A stretch of DNA of 64,000 bases from Sialis fuliginosa (taxonomy: Eukaryota; Arthropoda; Insecta; Megaloptera; Sialidae), in NCBI GenBank assembly GCA_961205875.1, contig OY540822.1:126501-190500 (forward strand). Reading direction: 5' to 3'. The notes beneath the pieces are model-generated. The model did no database searches, was not told the DNA's origin, and saw nothing but the letters and a program-made list of their open reading frames with translations. A program made the translations under genes and the position numbers. Shown piece by piece: positions 10,320-21,695 of the stretch (its first letter is position 1; each line of letters begins with the position of its first letter).

Positions 10320-11886
10320 TCAAGGTCTATTATCGCTAAAAATAGGCAATGCAAAAATCATAAATGATTACACCAAATTAATTCACATAGTAAATTTGAC
10401 CAAATACGAAGAAAACATAGACATTATAGAATATAACATTAATCGACTCGAACATGAAATCACAACTCGACCATTTTCACTTAATACACAAATTGTCCAT
10501 AATAAATTTGAAAATCTTAAAGAAAAATTAAGATTACTTTTACCACACAAATTAGTCAAACGAGGACTAATAAACGGACTTGGAACAATTATTAAGACAA
10601 TTACAGGTAATATGGATCATAACGATGCAGTAGAAATTAATAGACAAATAGAAACACTAAAACTAAATCAACACGACTTGAATAATGCACTGACAGAACA
10701 ATTAAGTATAAATCAAGAAATGACAAAAAGGTTCAATAATATTACAAACCATATTAATAAACAACAAGTAACCATTGAAAAGTACTTTGATCATTTCCGA
10801 AACGAACTATTAAATAAAATAAATTTTGCAGAAGCACAAGTTATGTATAATCAATATATTGATAAAATTATTTACAATATAGATCTACTTACTATACATC
10901 TTAAAGATATAAGTGAATCTATAGTTTTAGCCAAACTCAATGTAATTCCTAAACAAATATTACATCCGGCGGAATTAAAACAAATCTATCAATATTTTAA
11001 CAATCAAAATATCAATCTAGTTTCTAGTGAACATATATACGAATTATTAGAACTACAAGCATATTACAATCAAACAAATATCATATTTGTAATATTAATT
11101 CCTAATTTCCTTAATGAACAATTTAATTATTATCATATTAGAAACCTACCTATAAACAATACTTATACAATTAAAATTCCTACTCCTTATATTATCTTGA
11201 ACGAGATAAGCTATCAGTATATGACGAAACCATGTAACCTTATAGAGAATCAATATTTCTGTGAAAGTAAACATCTTAAATCGTTAGAAAATGAACATTG
11301 CATTACAAAACTAATACAGAAATCAACAGCTAACTGTTCTCTGATCGAAACCGAAGATGTGGAATTTATAGAAACAATCGAACAAAACTATTTACTGATT
11401 GCAACACAGCACCCCCAAGAAATTCAAACGACATGTGAAATGGAACAAAAGACCATCATAGGAAATTTATTAATACATTTCCAAAACTGCAGTATAGAAA
11501 TTAACAACATAAAATATACAAGCAAATCAACACTTTCGTGGGACGACATTTTTATCATACCTACTGTTTTTTCGCAACTTCAAGTAAGAAATATTTCCAA
11601 AACTCTAACTCTACAAAAACTTAACGATTTTCATCAACAAACAAGAAAAGCAATAGAGTTGTTAGAAGTCAGAGAAAATAAAATGAATTATTCTACATAC
11701 ACTATAATTGGGATACTTATTACAATAATAATCACTACAATTATTATTCGAAGAAAACGTAAAACCAAAAATGAAGAAATGAAAAATGAAAATTGTGCAC
11801 CAGTCAGCTATAATGCTTCCACATCGCCTAAAGTTCAATTTCATTGGCCGATGTCTCAGAGTTTGGTGGGAGGAGTCATGAAATGA
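10267..11886 (+). CDS. env: Retroelement envelope-like protein
   Basis: 539-residue Env-like protein that overlaps pol by 53 bases and whose stop lies 13 bases inside the 3' LTR. Visible features: a basic cleavage-like site (KR followed by GLINGLG) about 100 residues in, which resembles the proteolytic site of insect F-type envelope proteins; cysteines in the C-terminal half; several N-x-S/T sites; and one strongly hydrophobic Ile/Thr-rich membrane segment near residues 478-494 (around 11700-11750) followed by a basic cytoplasmic tail. No obvious N-terminal signal peptide is seen in this frame, so the leader may come from an upstream spliced exon. The frame is intact. Confidence 0.85.
   Translation: MLQIAGSQRMEIHDLTSSQGLLSLKIGNAKIINDYTKLIHIVNLTKYEENIDIIEYNINRLEHEITTRPFSLNTQIVHNKFENLKEKLRLLLPHKLVKRGLINGLGTIIKTITGNMDHNDAVEINRQIETLKLNQHDLNNALTEQLSINQEMTKRFNNITNHINKQQVTIEKYFDHFRNELLNKINFAEAQVMYNQYIDKIIYNIDLLTIHLKDISESIVLAKLNVIPKQILHPAELKQIYQYFNNQNINLVSSEHIYELLELQAYYNQTNIIFVILIPNFLNEQFNYYHIRNLPINNTYTIKIPTPYIILNEISYQYMTKPCNLIENQYFCESKHLKSLENEHCITKLIQKSTANCSLIETEDVEFIETIEQNYLLIATQHPQEIQTTCEMEQKTIIGNLLIHFQNCSIEINNIKYTSKSTLSWDDIFIIPTVFSQLQVRNISKTLTLQKLNDFHQQTRKAIELLEVRENKMNYSTYTIIGILITIIITTIIIRRKRKTKNEEMKNENCAPVSYNASTSPKVQFHWPMSQSLVGGVMK
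11862..11873 (+). promoter_or_regulatory. Polypurine-rich tract
   Basis: The GGTGGGAGG-containing stretch just before the 3' LTR fits the purine tract that primes plus-strand synthesis. It lies inside the env coding region. Confidence 0.6.
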
Positions 11887-12222
11887 ACTATCTATTATAT
11901 AAGATAAATATATTTCAATAACCAATAGTTTAAGATATATTATATTGTATTGTACTTAATTTAATTATGAATAACTATTTAATCATATGTATAACACTTA
12001 TGAATTTAACACATTTTTATCATCGCCTTATCCGGCGTACAAAAGTATTGTATTACATTCAGAGAATTATAGAAAATGATGACGGAGTAAAATCATGCAA
12101 ACTGTTATCCTCTTCTATAAGATTCATTCTCAAGTATACCATCTAGCTATAAGCATTATATAGAATTATAACAAATAAAGATTTTTTTTAAAAAGGATAT
12201 TTTTTCAATGAAAAACATAATT
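11874..12222 (+). repeat. 3' LTR
   Basis: 349 bp, same ends and same internal sequence as the 5' LTR by direct reading, followed by the target duplicate CGTG at 12223-12226. Confidence 0.95.
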
Positions 12223-12226
12223 CGTG

Positions 12227-13091
12227 TTTGTCTGTTGGTCTGTAAGCACTGTAACTCAAATATGACAAATCGTAGAAGAGTGAAATTTTATATTTAAGAT
12301 TAATTTATAAATAAAAATAAAATGTTTTATTTGTTAATTATAAATTTTTTTTCAAACAAAATAATTTTTTTTTCAAATACAAACTTGAACCCGAGCCTTA
12401 AAAAAATAACGGTTTTTGAACCCAAATAGTTTGCAACATGTTGAACCCAAACCCGAACCGAAATTTATATTAATTCTGTTCAAGTCCCTGGTTATAGGAA
12501 ATATATATAATTATATAGCAATATTATTGCTATTTGTCTATTTACATTGAAGTGAACATATGTATACATATGTATTTATGACTTTTTACCTGTCCAAAAG
12601 CAAATGTTCAAAAGGTCATATGTCATTCAATTTTGTAACTGGGCATATTTTTAAAATTTAAGTTTAATATATATAAAGTTATATTATTAATGTTATTTAA
12701 TCAACAATAAAAACTTAACAATATGAAATATATTTTTTATTATTATGTTTCCAAACTTTAAATTTGCTGTACTGTAAAATAAGAAATTCGTACATATGAC
12801 TGTTTGCCCCCACACCATAGATATTTCATCATACTGGAGTTCGAAGTTATAGTACAGCTGCCATTATGCCTTATTTCTGTTTATTTATTTATATTTAATT
12901 TATGTAATCCTATGATCGACTTTAATCAATCCAAAAGTGTGACGTAACAAAATTATATAAAGGCACAATTCATTATATTGATAAATAAATAATTTGGCTG
13001 TTAAAACAACAAACAGCTAATAGTAAAGTCCTGGACACAGATCTTCTGGTGACACGTGTTATAATAACCTGGAGTAAAAAGTCCATTTTTA
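12227..13091. other. Intergenic sequence, old repeat debris
   Basis: Begins with a gtctgtaagcactgtaactc segment shared with 20720-20750. The rest is AT-rich without convincing frames. Confidence 0.4.
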
Positions 13092-13757
13092 TCTCTATAT
13101 ATAAAAATAAATGTTCGTTTGTATGAGGCTTATAGACTCCGGAATTACTAAACCGATTTCAATGCGGTTTTCAGCAATAGTTGAATAATTTTTCTGTACA
13201 ATATCGTATCTATTAATATTTTATGAAAATCAAAAGACTAAAAAAATCTTTATCAAGTCGTGTTTTGCTATTAATTTAGGTCACAATGATCACGTCTCTT
13301 TCAAATATTTTGTCAAACAAATAAGATGATTTTTGACACATGCTAACAATTAAATATTTTGAAATATAAATAAACATTGATTGAAACATAAAGAAACATT
13401 TCACTTCCAAAAATGGTAAAATATCGAAATTAATTATTATGATTGTTGCTAATCTATTTATTTATTTATTTTTGATTTTCATACAAATTCTAAGACAAGA
13501 CCTGGTGTTTTCTGGGAGTTTGAAAATATAATTTTACGCGATTTTCTCAATAACTACTGAACGGATTTTATTCCGGTTTTCACTAATGGGTAGGTTAAGT
13601 TTAGGTGTATAATTTTTGTAGATTTTGTGTAAATTTCATGAAGTCGGAAAAAAACAATTCGCGGTGAACCGTGTGTTGTGGGCATGTCGGGTGGGCATGA
13701 TTACTTCATGTTTAATTGAATCAATATCCCCGGGTGACACCGGGTCCAATGCGCTAG
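13092..13757 (+). mobile_element. Non-autonomous Helitron
   Basis: Starts TCTCTATATATAAAAATAAA directly after an A and ends with a CCCGG-loop-CCGGG hairpin, then TCCAATGCG and CTAG followed by T. These are Helitron hallmarks: 5' TC, a 3' hairpin shortly before CTRR, and insertion between A and T without target duplication. 666 bp with no Rep/helicase, so non-autonomous. Related 3' ends occur at 34885 and 56317. Confidence 0.88.
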
Positions 13758-13783
13758 TTCATTTATAAATAATATCTATTTTA

Positions 13784-13924
13784 TTATTTATTTGGGCAAT
13801 AGAAACAAAATTTGTAAATAAAATTGCCATTTTTAGTAAGCATACGTTTCGGAGTGTTTATTTCTTCTTCTTCTTCATCTGTTGACGTTCTTTTCTTAGT
13901 GATACAGCCAAATAGGTACTTCAT
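13784..13924 (-). CDS. Short coding-like frame, possible 3' exon
   Basis: A 46-codon minus-strand frame from ATG (13924) to TAA (13784) with a Lys/Arg- and Glu-rich middle (KKRTSTDEEEEE) and a Cys-containing end. An in-frame stop lies about 10 codons upstream, and there is no clear acceptor. It could be a remnant of the gene suggested by the exon at 14321-14519, but the phases did not match any acceptor I could find. Unrecognised. Confidence 0.25.
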   Translation of the reverse strand: MKYLFGCITKKRTSTDEEEEEINTPKRMLTKNGNFIYKFCFYCPNK

Positions 13925-14137
13925 ATCTTGAATGTCTTGAGCGTTAGTTTATTAATTTAGTTTTTTTTATTATTAATTTAGTTGTTTTTCGGAATGTTTC
14001 ATTTCTGTCTTATTGTAAATGATAAAATAATATTGCATAACTTCAATAAAAACCAATGTACAAAACATAAAGCCCACCAATGTTTTAAGAATATTAGTTA
14101 TTTTCCAATTATTCTTGAGAACTTAGACATCGAGTAA

Positions 14138-14200
14138 TGTCCGGTATTATAAACGAGTTAATATTTATTTGTTAACAAGCACTTTCAATGGGGTATTAAT
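14138..14200. repeat. Partial Harbinger-type MITE
   Basis: TAA followed by TGTCCGGTATTATAAA, the terminus of the family described at 36566-36879 and 61883-62208, then a short internal match (caagcactttcaa, ggggtattaat). It looks like a deletion derivative with the other end missing. Confidence 0.5.
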
Positions 14201-14320
14201 TATTAATTATATAAATTCATTTTAGAATTTAATCTGTGATACTTCAACTTATTATAACACAGTTAGTGACGAGATAATCTTCATAGTACTACCGTTTTAA
14301 TATCATTGATGTTTACTTAC

Positions 14321-14519
14321 CGCGCATCAAACACTTCATGATACTTCAAGGGAACTGTTATATGTTTGATACCCATTGGAAAGTGCTTGTTTAGCTCCTT
14401 TATAATACTGCACATAAGCGTTTCATTTTTATTAGTGTAGCCTAAATATTTCTTGCATTGTTTTATTTTAATTAATCTAATTTTCCTTTTTTCTACATAT
14501 AAGATTTTGTAAAATTGTT
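14321..14519 (-). CDS. Likely internal exon of an unrecognised gene
   Basis: On the minus strand a frame of about 65 codons is bounded by an acceptor (tttttgtttag) and a strong donor (gtaagt, with GCGCG before it). The sequence looks like real protein: basic start (VEKRKIRLIKIKQCKKY), then ELNKHFPMGIKHITVPLKYH. The exon enters with two bases completing a codon and leaves with two bases over. I do not recognise the family. Neighbouring exons were not found with confidence; the surrounding DNA is filled with mobile elements. Confidence 0.5.
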
Positions 14520-15480
14520 CTAAACAAAAACGAATCACAAAAATGAATCATCTGAATGTGCCTTTAGTTTCATGTTATCACAACTCTGATCATAGGTGCC
14601 AACTACGTGGAGGTAATTAATTGGAAACAATTTCACTCACGTTTTAGTTATGACGGGAGGGAGGGGGGGTCATCATTTTTTGTCGCCATAATAAACATCT
14701 TAAATAGAAAAGAAAATAAATTATATGTATTTTCTAACCTGTTTAATAAATACCTACATAATTAATAATATAAAGTACGGCAATTTTTATAACAACCATT
14801 TTGTAAAAATTGTATTCATTTACTGAAAAAGCTGAATTATGTTTATGTACATAATTTTTGAAAGTGTAAAAGTAATATGGTTCTTGTATTAGTTTGGTTA
14901 TTGCGGTTATTTTAAGAAAATTTTTCAACTGCAAATACATTTTGTTTGTTGTTGTTTTTGCTCTTCACTTTGTATATTTCTCTTACAAATTTAATTTTTT
15001 TTTATATTTTTCTTTCTACTTGCAATCTTTCATTTACACAAATTAGCTTTTACAACTGCAGTTTTCATTTAGTACATACTGAAGTAACCCTTGCATTAGT
15101 ATTGGATGATGATAATGTCATAATTCATAGCCCTAGATTGCATTGTTATGTGAAGGGCGGGACGGGCATGTATTACATTATTAAGATTAACTACCAGTAC
15201 CAATTTAAGATCCAGATTTTATACACAAAATGTCCCCCAGAAGAAGGTATAAATTTCTATTACAGATCTATTAAAATCCAACATAATTTCATGATGATTC
15301 TACCTACTTGTAATTATGAGTACGTTTACACAGCGCCGTTATTCTAGTTTTACTGTAACCAATGTAGTAAAACCGGGTTTAAAAATACGTGTAGATGGCA
15401 CATTACATACTAATTAACTAATAATAATTATGATATTCCTGTTAATCTACAGGCATAGCATAGAGATGGAATAATAAAAT
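14520..15480. other. No supported gene
   Basis: AT-rich sequence. A 133-codon frame at 14946-15347 begins at a non-ATG codon, is hydrophobic and low-complexity at first, and has no recognisable domain, so it is not called. Confidence 0.35.
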
Positions 15481-16406
15481 GGCCAAGTGCGTGTTGGGTA
15501 CGCACATGATAGGTTTCCGTAGTCATTACGATTTATAAACAAGAATTATTTCAACGGACGCTCTGATAACGACATTTAAATGCAAATATATCGTGATTAA
15601 AGGGTTAAAATCAAAAGGTCATATAACATTTTTTGTTGCATTTTAGGAGACCTATCTAAAGATACCCCACTCAATGGGTTAAGTGAAAAAAAATTTGAGA
15701 ACAATTTTCAGTCTATGGGAGGGGGTCCAAAATAATTTTGACAGTGTTCGTTATAATTTTCAGTGAAAGTACTACCTCAAAGCTACATTCTGAATTTGTT
15801 TCAGATTTTTTGAATAGATAGTTTAGAAATTATCGTGACTGAAGGGTTAAAATCAAAAGATCATTTAAAAAGTTTTGTTGCATTTTGGGAGACCTATCTA
15901 ATGACATCCCACTCAATGGGTTAAGTGAAAAAAAAATTGTGAGTTCATTTTTCAGTCAATGGGAGTGGGGGCCAACATAATTTTGACAGTGTTCGTTATA
16001 ATTTTCAGTGGAAGTACTAATTGAAGGCTACATTCATGAATTTTTTCAGATTTTTTAAATTGATAGTTTAGAAATTAGGGTGGGGGGACGATTTTATCAC
16101 GAATTATATCGTGACTGAAGGGTTAAAATCAAAATGTCATATTGCATTTTTTATTGCATTTTAGGAGACCTATCTAAAGACTCCCCACTTAATGGATTAA
16201 GTGAAAATTTTTTTTTGAAAATACTTTTCAGTCTATGGAAAGGGGGTTCAAAAAATTTTTTTTTTCAAAAATATTATCATTTTTGTTTTTGGGTTATCAG
16301 TCTTCGTCTGTATACCAAATTTCATCTTAATCGGCTTAAAATTTTTGAGGACGGACGGACATGGCGAAACTATAAGGTTTCCTAGTTTTCTACGGAAACC
16401 TAAAAA
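15481..16406 (+). repeat. Interspersed repeat 'GGCCAAGTGCG' family, copy 1
   Basis: Starts ggccaagtgcgtgttgggta, contains three diverged internal units each with gactgaagggttaaaatcaa and ggagacctatcta, and ends gttttctacggaaacctaaa. About 0.93 kb. Other copies: 19806-20394 (minus), 21696-22654 (plus), fragments at 34022-34157 and 47625-48085. No coding capacity; frames inside it are chance. Class not certain. Confidence 0.8.
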
Positions 16407-16670
16407 GGTGACACACCACTTCATCGTGCTTTAAGAAAAGGTAACCTACGAAGTGCGCAACGATTGTTAAATGCAGTTACAGATGTAAACGTTGTTAATG
16501 ACGAGGGTGAACGACTTTTACACTGTATTATTAAATATATCATGTTTATGGAGGCGACTCCATTACAACGTGTAATGATGGCCGGTAAATCCTGTAATAT
16601 GCTCGAGAGCCGAGGTTTTCAATGGGACTCCAACGAAACAATCCATCACTTCAATTTTGGCGCCCCCTAA
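16407..16670 (+). pseudogene. Ankyrin-repeat gene fragment
   Basis: Immediately after the repeat end, an open frame starts mid-protein with GDTPLHRALRKGN, a good ankyrin helix pattern (G-x-TPLH-x-A), followed by DVNVVNDEGERLLH, the start of a second repeat. The frame then loses the ankyrin pattern and ends at a TAA at 16668. No start codon or upstream exon is present because the repeat abuts the first codon. It is best read as a broken piece of an ankyrin gene, possibly related to the ankyrin gene family represented at 41500-42299. Confidence 0.6.
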
Positions 16671-17657
16671 AAATAACTTTTACGCTCTCCTTCAATTTGT
16701 GAAGACCTTTTTTAAATCCTCATCAACGTCTTCTGCCTCATTTTGACACCCTCTGTACTTTGGCACCAGCGGTACTTATAAATAGGTATGTTATATTTTT
16801 TTAACCAAAATGTTTAAAATTATGTGTTTTGTATTTTTTAAAACAAATTTTATTATTCTAAATTAGGTTTCATTTTATTTAATTTTTATCAACTTTATTT
16901 TACACGATTTTGAAATAACACGGTTCACAAAGATGAACAAATACACTTTTTTTACTCGAATTTTTTGTTCTAACACGAATTCCAAAAAAATCAAATTTTT
17001 ACAATGTCCTACATAGACTTAAAAAATAAGTTAACAAATTGTAAAAATGCATAATTTTTTTACAAATCTAATCTATTTTTCCCGGATTACTTATTTTTTA
17101 TTTTATTTGTTATAAATATTATTAATTCCTATCAGAGCTGTCACAAGTACTCACTCAGTGAAAGTACTTGAAGTACAAGTACCATGTACTAACTTAAAAT
17201 GTACTTGAAGTAAGTTCTTCAAGTATTTTACTTGTTAAAACATAGTATTGAATTTATGTATTAAGAAAAAGATCTACTTACTGTTAGATCTAATTTATTT
17301 TTTCCCAGGTTACTTATTTTTAATAAATATTATTAATAATTAATATCTAATATATGTATACCCAGCGGCGCGTTATACTAGTAGGTACTTAAAGCAATTG
17401 CCTAGAGTTCCGTGGTAAGGGGGGGGGGGGGTAGGAAAAAGTTAAGACCTTCTTTTTATCTTAAAATAATTTTAGTGATTAATTTTTGCTTTTTTGGAAA
17501 ATAAAATCACGAAAGCCTTGAAATATTATAATTATGGTAACATTTTTACTATTCAAAATTTGAATTTTTCTACTACATTTTTTTAAATGGGGCAGGGCGA
17601 AAACTTTTTATGTCTAGGCCCCCGACTATCATAACGCGCAACATACCTATATACATT
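16671..17657. other. Intergenic sequence with repeat debris
   Basis: Includes an imperfect palindromic stretch rich in agtacttgaagtacaagtac (about 17140-17240) and a G12 run near 17420. No gene seen. Confidence 0.4.
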
Positions 17658-18261
17658 AGGGTGTTTTTTTAATTTATTTTTATTTTTTCGATCCCGCAGG
17701 CCTATGTTTTAGCTTTGAATCAAATGTAAATTGTCCCAAAATTTCAGACTCGTAGATCAAACCTGTGTATGGTGCAAACTGAGTCTTTTCCCATTTGATT
17801 AACATGGGAAAAATTACTTTTTACTTATGCATAAATATCTCGTTGAAAAATTTATTTTAATTTCGTACAGCAGCATATCAAAGAGAATTAGATTTCTTAC
17901 AAAAAAGATCCCTAGTGCTCAATTCATAAATCGAATATTTTTAAAGATATGTTCGTTTAAACATTTTCATAAAAAGTAGAATTTAATTTCTATGATAATT
18001 TTTAAACAAACATTTCTTAAAATTTATTGGATTTATGAAAATATTATACACAATATTCCCCTGAGAAATTTTCAAAAAAAATTTGTTCAACGAGATATTC
18101 ACGCGTAAGTAAAAAAGTAATTTTTCCCATGTTAATCAAATGGGAAAAAGACTCGGTTTTCGCCGTCCACCGGTTTGATCTATGAGTCTGAAATTTTGGG
18201 ACAATTAACTTATGATCTAAAGCTAAAACATAGGCCTGCGGGACCGAAAAAAAAACACCCT
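17658..18261. repeat. Foldback element with AGGGTGTTTTTTT ends
   Basis: Left half (ggcctatgttttagctttga; gggaaaaattactttttact) is repeated inverted in the right half, to ends agggtgttttttt / aaaacaccct. About 600 bp, arms near 270 bp, no coding capacity. Confidence 0.8.
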
Positions 18262-18566
18262 TATATACATATATGTATTATGTATATAATAAATATGTAC
18301 TTTAATATGCATAAGTATCAAACCAATTCGGTTTTTACACGATATTGAAATAGCACGGTCGATAACAATAAAATAAAAATTTCTTATACACGTATTGATA
18401 TGATTTTATACGAAATAGTGTAAAAATACAATTTATTATTTGCGTTCAGTGAAATCATTTTTATTTATTTTTTGTTATATTTTCTTTTTAAATTAAATAA
18501 ATACTTTTTACACAGGTTATAGGCTATACGTATCTACCGTGTTATTTAACAAAATTGGGTGTACGT

Positions 18567-19014
18567 TAGCGATTCTCAACCTGTGGGGCGTGATAAAACT
18601 AAATGGGGGGCCCGAGCATATCGGGAAATGAGAAAAAATATTATTAAATTTATTATTATATTATTAATTATTATACATTCTGATATAATAAAAAATAAAA
18701 TACACGTTTACATTTACGCTGATATAATACTTACACTAATAAATAGGATTGTATATATTTGCACAATATATTTAATAATAATTTAACGTATCAATATTAA
18801 ATTAAAAACAAAATTAATAATTATTAGTGTCTCCCTTGGGCTTGTCTTGCAGAGCAAAGTTTTTCGAAAAAAGGTTAAATATTAGAAATTGACACTTAGA
18901 AGCTCTTTTTCTATATTTAGCTGAGATTTTCAGTGAAAATTTTGTATGAGGGGGGGGGGATGAGAATTGTGAATGAAAATTGGGTTGCAAATACTAAAAG
19001 GTTGAGAAACGCTG
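18567..19014. mobile_element. hAT-type MITE
   Basis: Ends TAGCGATTCTCAACC and GGTTGAGAAACGCTG, flanked by a perfect 8-bp duplication GTGTACGT (18559-18566 and 19015-19022). Eight-base target duplications and short C/TAG-type ends are hAT hallmarks. 448 bp, non-coding, with a G10 run inside. The frame at 18559-18786 is not a gene. Confidence 0.85.
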
Positions 19015-19022
19015 GTGTACGT

Positions 19023-19805
19023 ACATAATACACTTTTGTTCAAATTTTATCTAATATTTTTTAAATTTAACATTGATTGTAGTAATTTTTTTAGTGCCAT
19101 TCAGAAGCATAAACGACTAACAACGTTTTTGTTGTTTTTGGTTTAAATACGACTACGTTGTTTTAAGAATATACTAAGCAACAGGAATAATAATAGTTTA
19201 GGTTTTCCTGTCCTAATATCGATGCAATTTCTCATTATATTTTCAATATCAATTGAATCTCGTAAATGAAGAATTTGTTTTTATACAAGATTCTTTTTAA
19301 TGTTTGTTTTGTAAAGTTAGTCGCTTTTTCAGATTTTCTATTATGTTTCTTATAAAATATTTTTTTAATTTTAAAATTATTATATTATTATATATTATAT
19401 TCAATTTTTATATTTCATTATTATATTTTTATAAATATTAAGAGGAAAAACTGTTTTACTTTATTTTGTAATTGTTTATTATTTTATTAATAAGTTTTAT
19501 AGTATAAGGCCAATTTGTGCCATAGGGTATCTCAGAAATGAATAGATTTTTTGGGTTCAATAAAATGTAATTGAAAATAATGTTCTTTGTTCGTTTATTC
19601 TTTAGATGACTCCTCCCTCCATTTCCCTTCTACCTTGAGTCTCGATTAAAATTATTGTCTAATATTAATGTTATTAAAATTAATAAAATCTTTTAATTGA
19701 AATATATTATTATAATAATTCAATTTTAATAAATTCAGACGGTCATTACTTGGTGAAGTACGAATCTGGTGAAAAATATGTAATTTAATTTTAATAGCTT
19801 TCATT
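19023..19805. other. Intergenic AT-rich sequence
   Basis: No coding frame or repeat terminus recognised. Low-complexity tatta words around 19370-19450. Confidence 0.4.
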
Positions 19806-20394
19806 TTTAGGTTTCCGTAGAAAACTAGGAAACCTTATAGTTTCGCTATTTCCGTCCTCAACAGAAGTGATAATATTTTTTTTGGACCCCCATTCCATAG
19901 ACTGAAAAGTATTTTCAAAAAAAAATTTCACTTAATCCATTAAGTCAGATGTATTTAGATAGGTCTCCTAAAATGCAATACAAAATGTAATATGACATTT
20001 TGATTTTAACCCTTCAGTCACGATATATTTGCGTTCAAAGTCGTGATAAAAGCGTCCCCCCCCACCCTAATTTCTAAACTATCTATTCAAAAAATCTGAA
20101 AAAAATTCAGAATGTAACTTTGAATTAGTACTTTCACTGAAAATTATAACGAACACTGTCAAAATTATTTTGGACCCCCTCCCATAGACTAAAAATTGTA
20201 CTCAATTTTTTATTCTTTAGATAGGTCTCCTAAAATGCAACAAAAATGTTATATGACCTTTTGATTTTAACCCTTCAGTCACGATATATTTGCATTTAAA
20301 TGTCGTTATCAGAGCGTCCGTTGAAATAACTCTTGTTTATAAATCGTAATGACTACGGAAACCTATCATGTGCGTGCCCAACACGCACTTGGCC
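19806..20394 (-). repeat. 'GGCCAAGTGCG' family, copy 2 (inverted, shortened)
   Basis: Starts tttaggtttccgtagaaaac and ends gcacttggcc, the reverse of copy 1, with one fewer internal unit. Confidence 0.8.
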
Positions 20395-21695
20395 GTTTTA
20401 TTTATTATATAACTTGTTTCCCCATGTGGGACGCAGGAGTTTGAGTGAGAGCACAATACATACAATTTAGTGCCTGAATGGCGGACAAGCTGGATTTATA
20501 CGAGTACCGACATTTTTATTTTTACTTTCTTATACCTTGTATATGAAATATACTTACAATAGTATATATAAATAAATATATATAAATAAATATATTTATA
20601 TAAATAAGTAGGTATAGTGAAGCCAATTTTTTTCGAAATCCAGATTTTGATTATCCATTTTGACCTTCCCTTAATCCATTTTTACTATTTTCGCCATGAT
20701 GTCTATGTGTCCGTCTGTCTGTCTGTCTCTCTGTAAGCACTGTAACTCAATTAGGACAAAAAGATTAATTTTTGTCTGGAAAGAAAACGTCCTATTTTTG
20801 GAAACGATCTTTCAACCGGATACGGATGTTTACCTACGTCGATTTTTGAATTTTTCGAATTACTCTGAAACAGTGCAAAATAGAGAAAAATAGTCAAGTT
20901 AAAAAATGTAGGTAATATCTATATCTATAATTTATGTTCAATTCATTTTTTCGTAAAAACGAATTTTTGAAAAAAAAAACATTTTTATTATAATTCAAAT
21001 GGTTCATAACAGAAGAGAAATATCTGCCATGAGTGTCATGGGACTTTCTTATACGTATTACAGAGATTAAACAGTGTGTGTGTTTGCCATAGGTACCACG
21101 GGACTTTCTTATACGTAATACTGAGAGTGAACAGTGTAGGTGGATCTAAATAATTACATACAAAAATTCTTTCTGGTTAAATCATAAATGTTGGAAAAAA
21201 TGTATGGGGAATAAATTATAGATAATAACATACTCGACATTTTTTATCTAAAATATTTTTTTATTATTTCAAAAATAGTTCGAAAATTTAAAAATTTACA
21301 AGAATAAACATCCGTTTCCAGTTATTACGTTAAAAAAAATTACTTGTTATATAATGGAGAGAATAATATTACCATTATTCATTTTATTCTATCTTGTTAG
21401 TTTGTCAGAAATGTGTTAATAAAATAAGAATCACGTATACAATTCACTGTTAGGATTACGTATAAGAAAGACCCGTGGTTCCCAGGGCAGATATTTTTTT
21501 TCTATATAGAATATCCGGTATATACATTATTAGTTTTTTGATAAAATCTTTAATTAATATTACAGTAGTACAATTAATTAGTACAGTAGCGTTACTTATG
21601 TTATGTAGTATATCATGTAAAATAATTATGCAATTTAAATTAGTCTTAATAAAATTGACATGAAAGTATATCGAGAAATAATATTTAAAAAAAAC
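20395..21695. other. Repeat remnants, including a small inverted pair
   Basis: 20500-20900 holds a dispersed repeat also seen beside the retroelement. At 21020-21130 two tandem, diverged ~67-bp units share gggactttcttatacgta, and an inverted copy lies at 21440-21490, so a small inverted-repeat element spans about 21070-21490. No gene. Confidence 0.45.

Larger units (their letters stand above)
4501..12222 (+). mobile_element. Complete env-bearing Ty3/Gypsy (errantivirus-like) element
   Basis: A 7,722-bp element with two 349-bp LTRs that appear identical by eye, flanked by the 4-bp direct repeat CGTG (4497-4500 and 12223-12226). Order: LTR, tRNA-Ser-like primer site, gag, pol in the -1 frame (protease, RT, RNase H, integrase), env, purine-rich tract, LTR. 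LTRs starting AGT and ending ATT, a 4-bp alternating pyrimidine-purine target and a third env ORF fit insect errantiviruses such as the gypsy/17.6/297 group. Intact frames and matching LTRs indicate recent insertion and potential activity. Confidence 0.95.

Noticed and set aside
13784..14519. Joining the two minus-strand coding-like segments into one gene
   Set aside because: The phase left by the 14321 donor does not match any acceptor seen before the 13924 frame, so they are kept separate.
14946..15347. 133-codon hydrophobic frame
   Set aside because: Non-ATG start, low-complexity hydrophobic beginning, no domain or splice context.
16134..16385. 83-codon frame, repeated at 22383-22613
   Set aside because: Lies inside two copies of the same dispersed repeat; similarity between them reflects the repeat, not a protein family.
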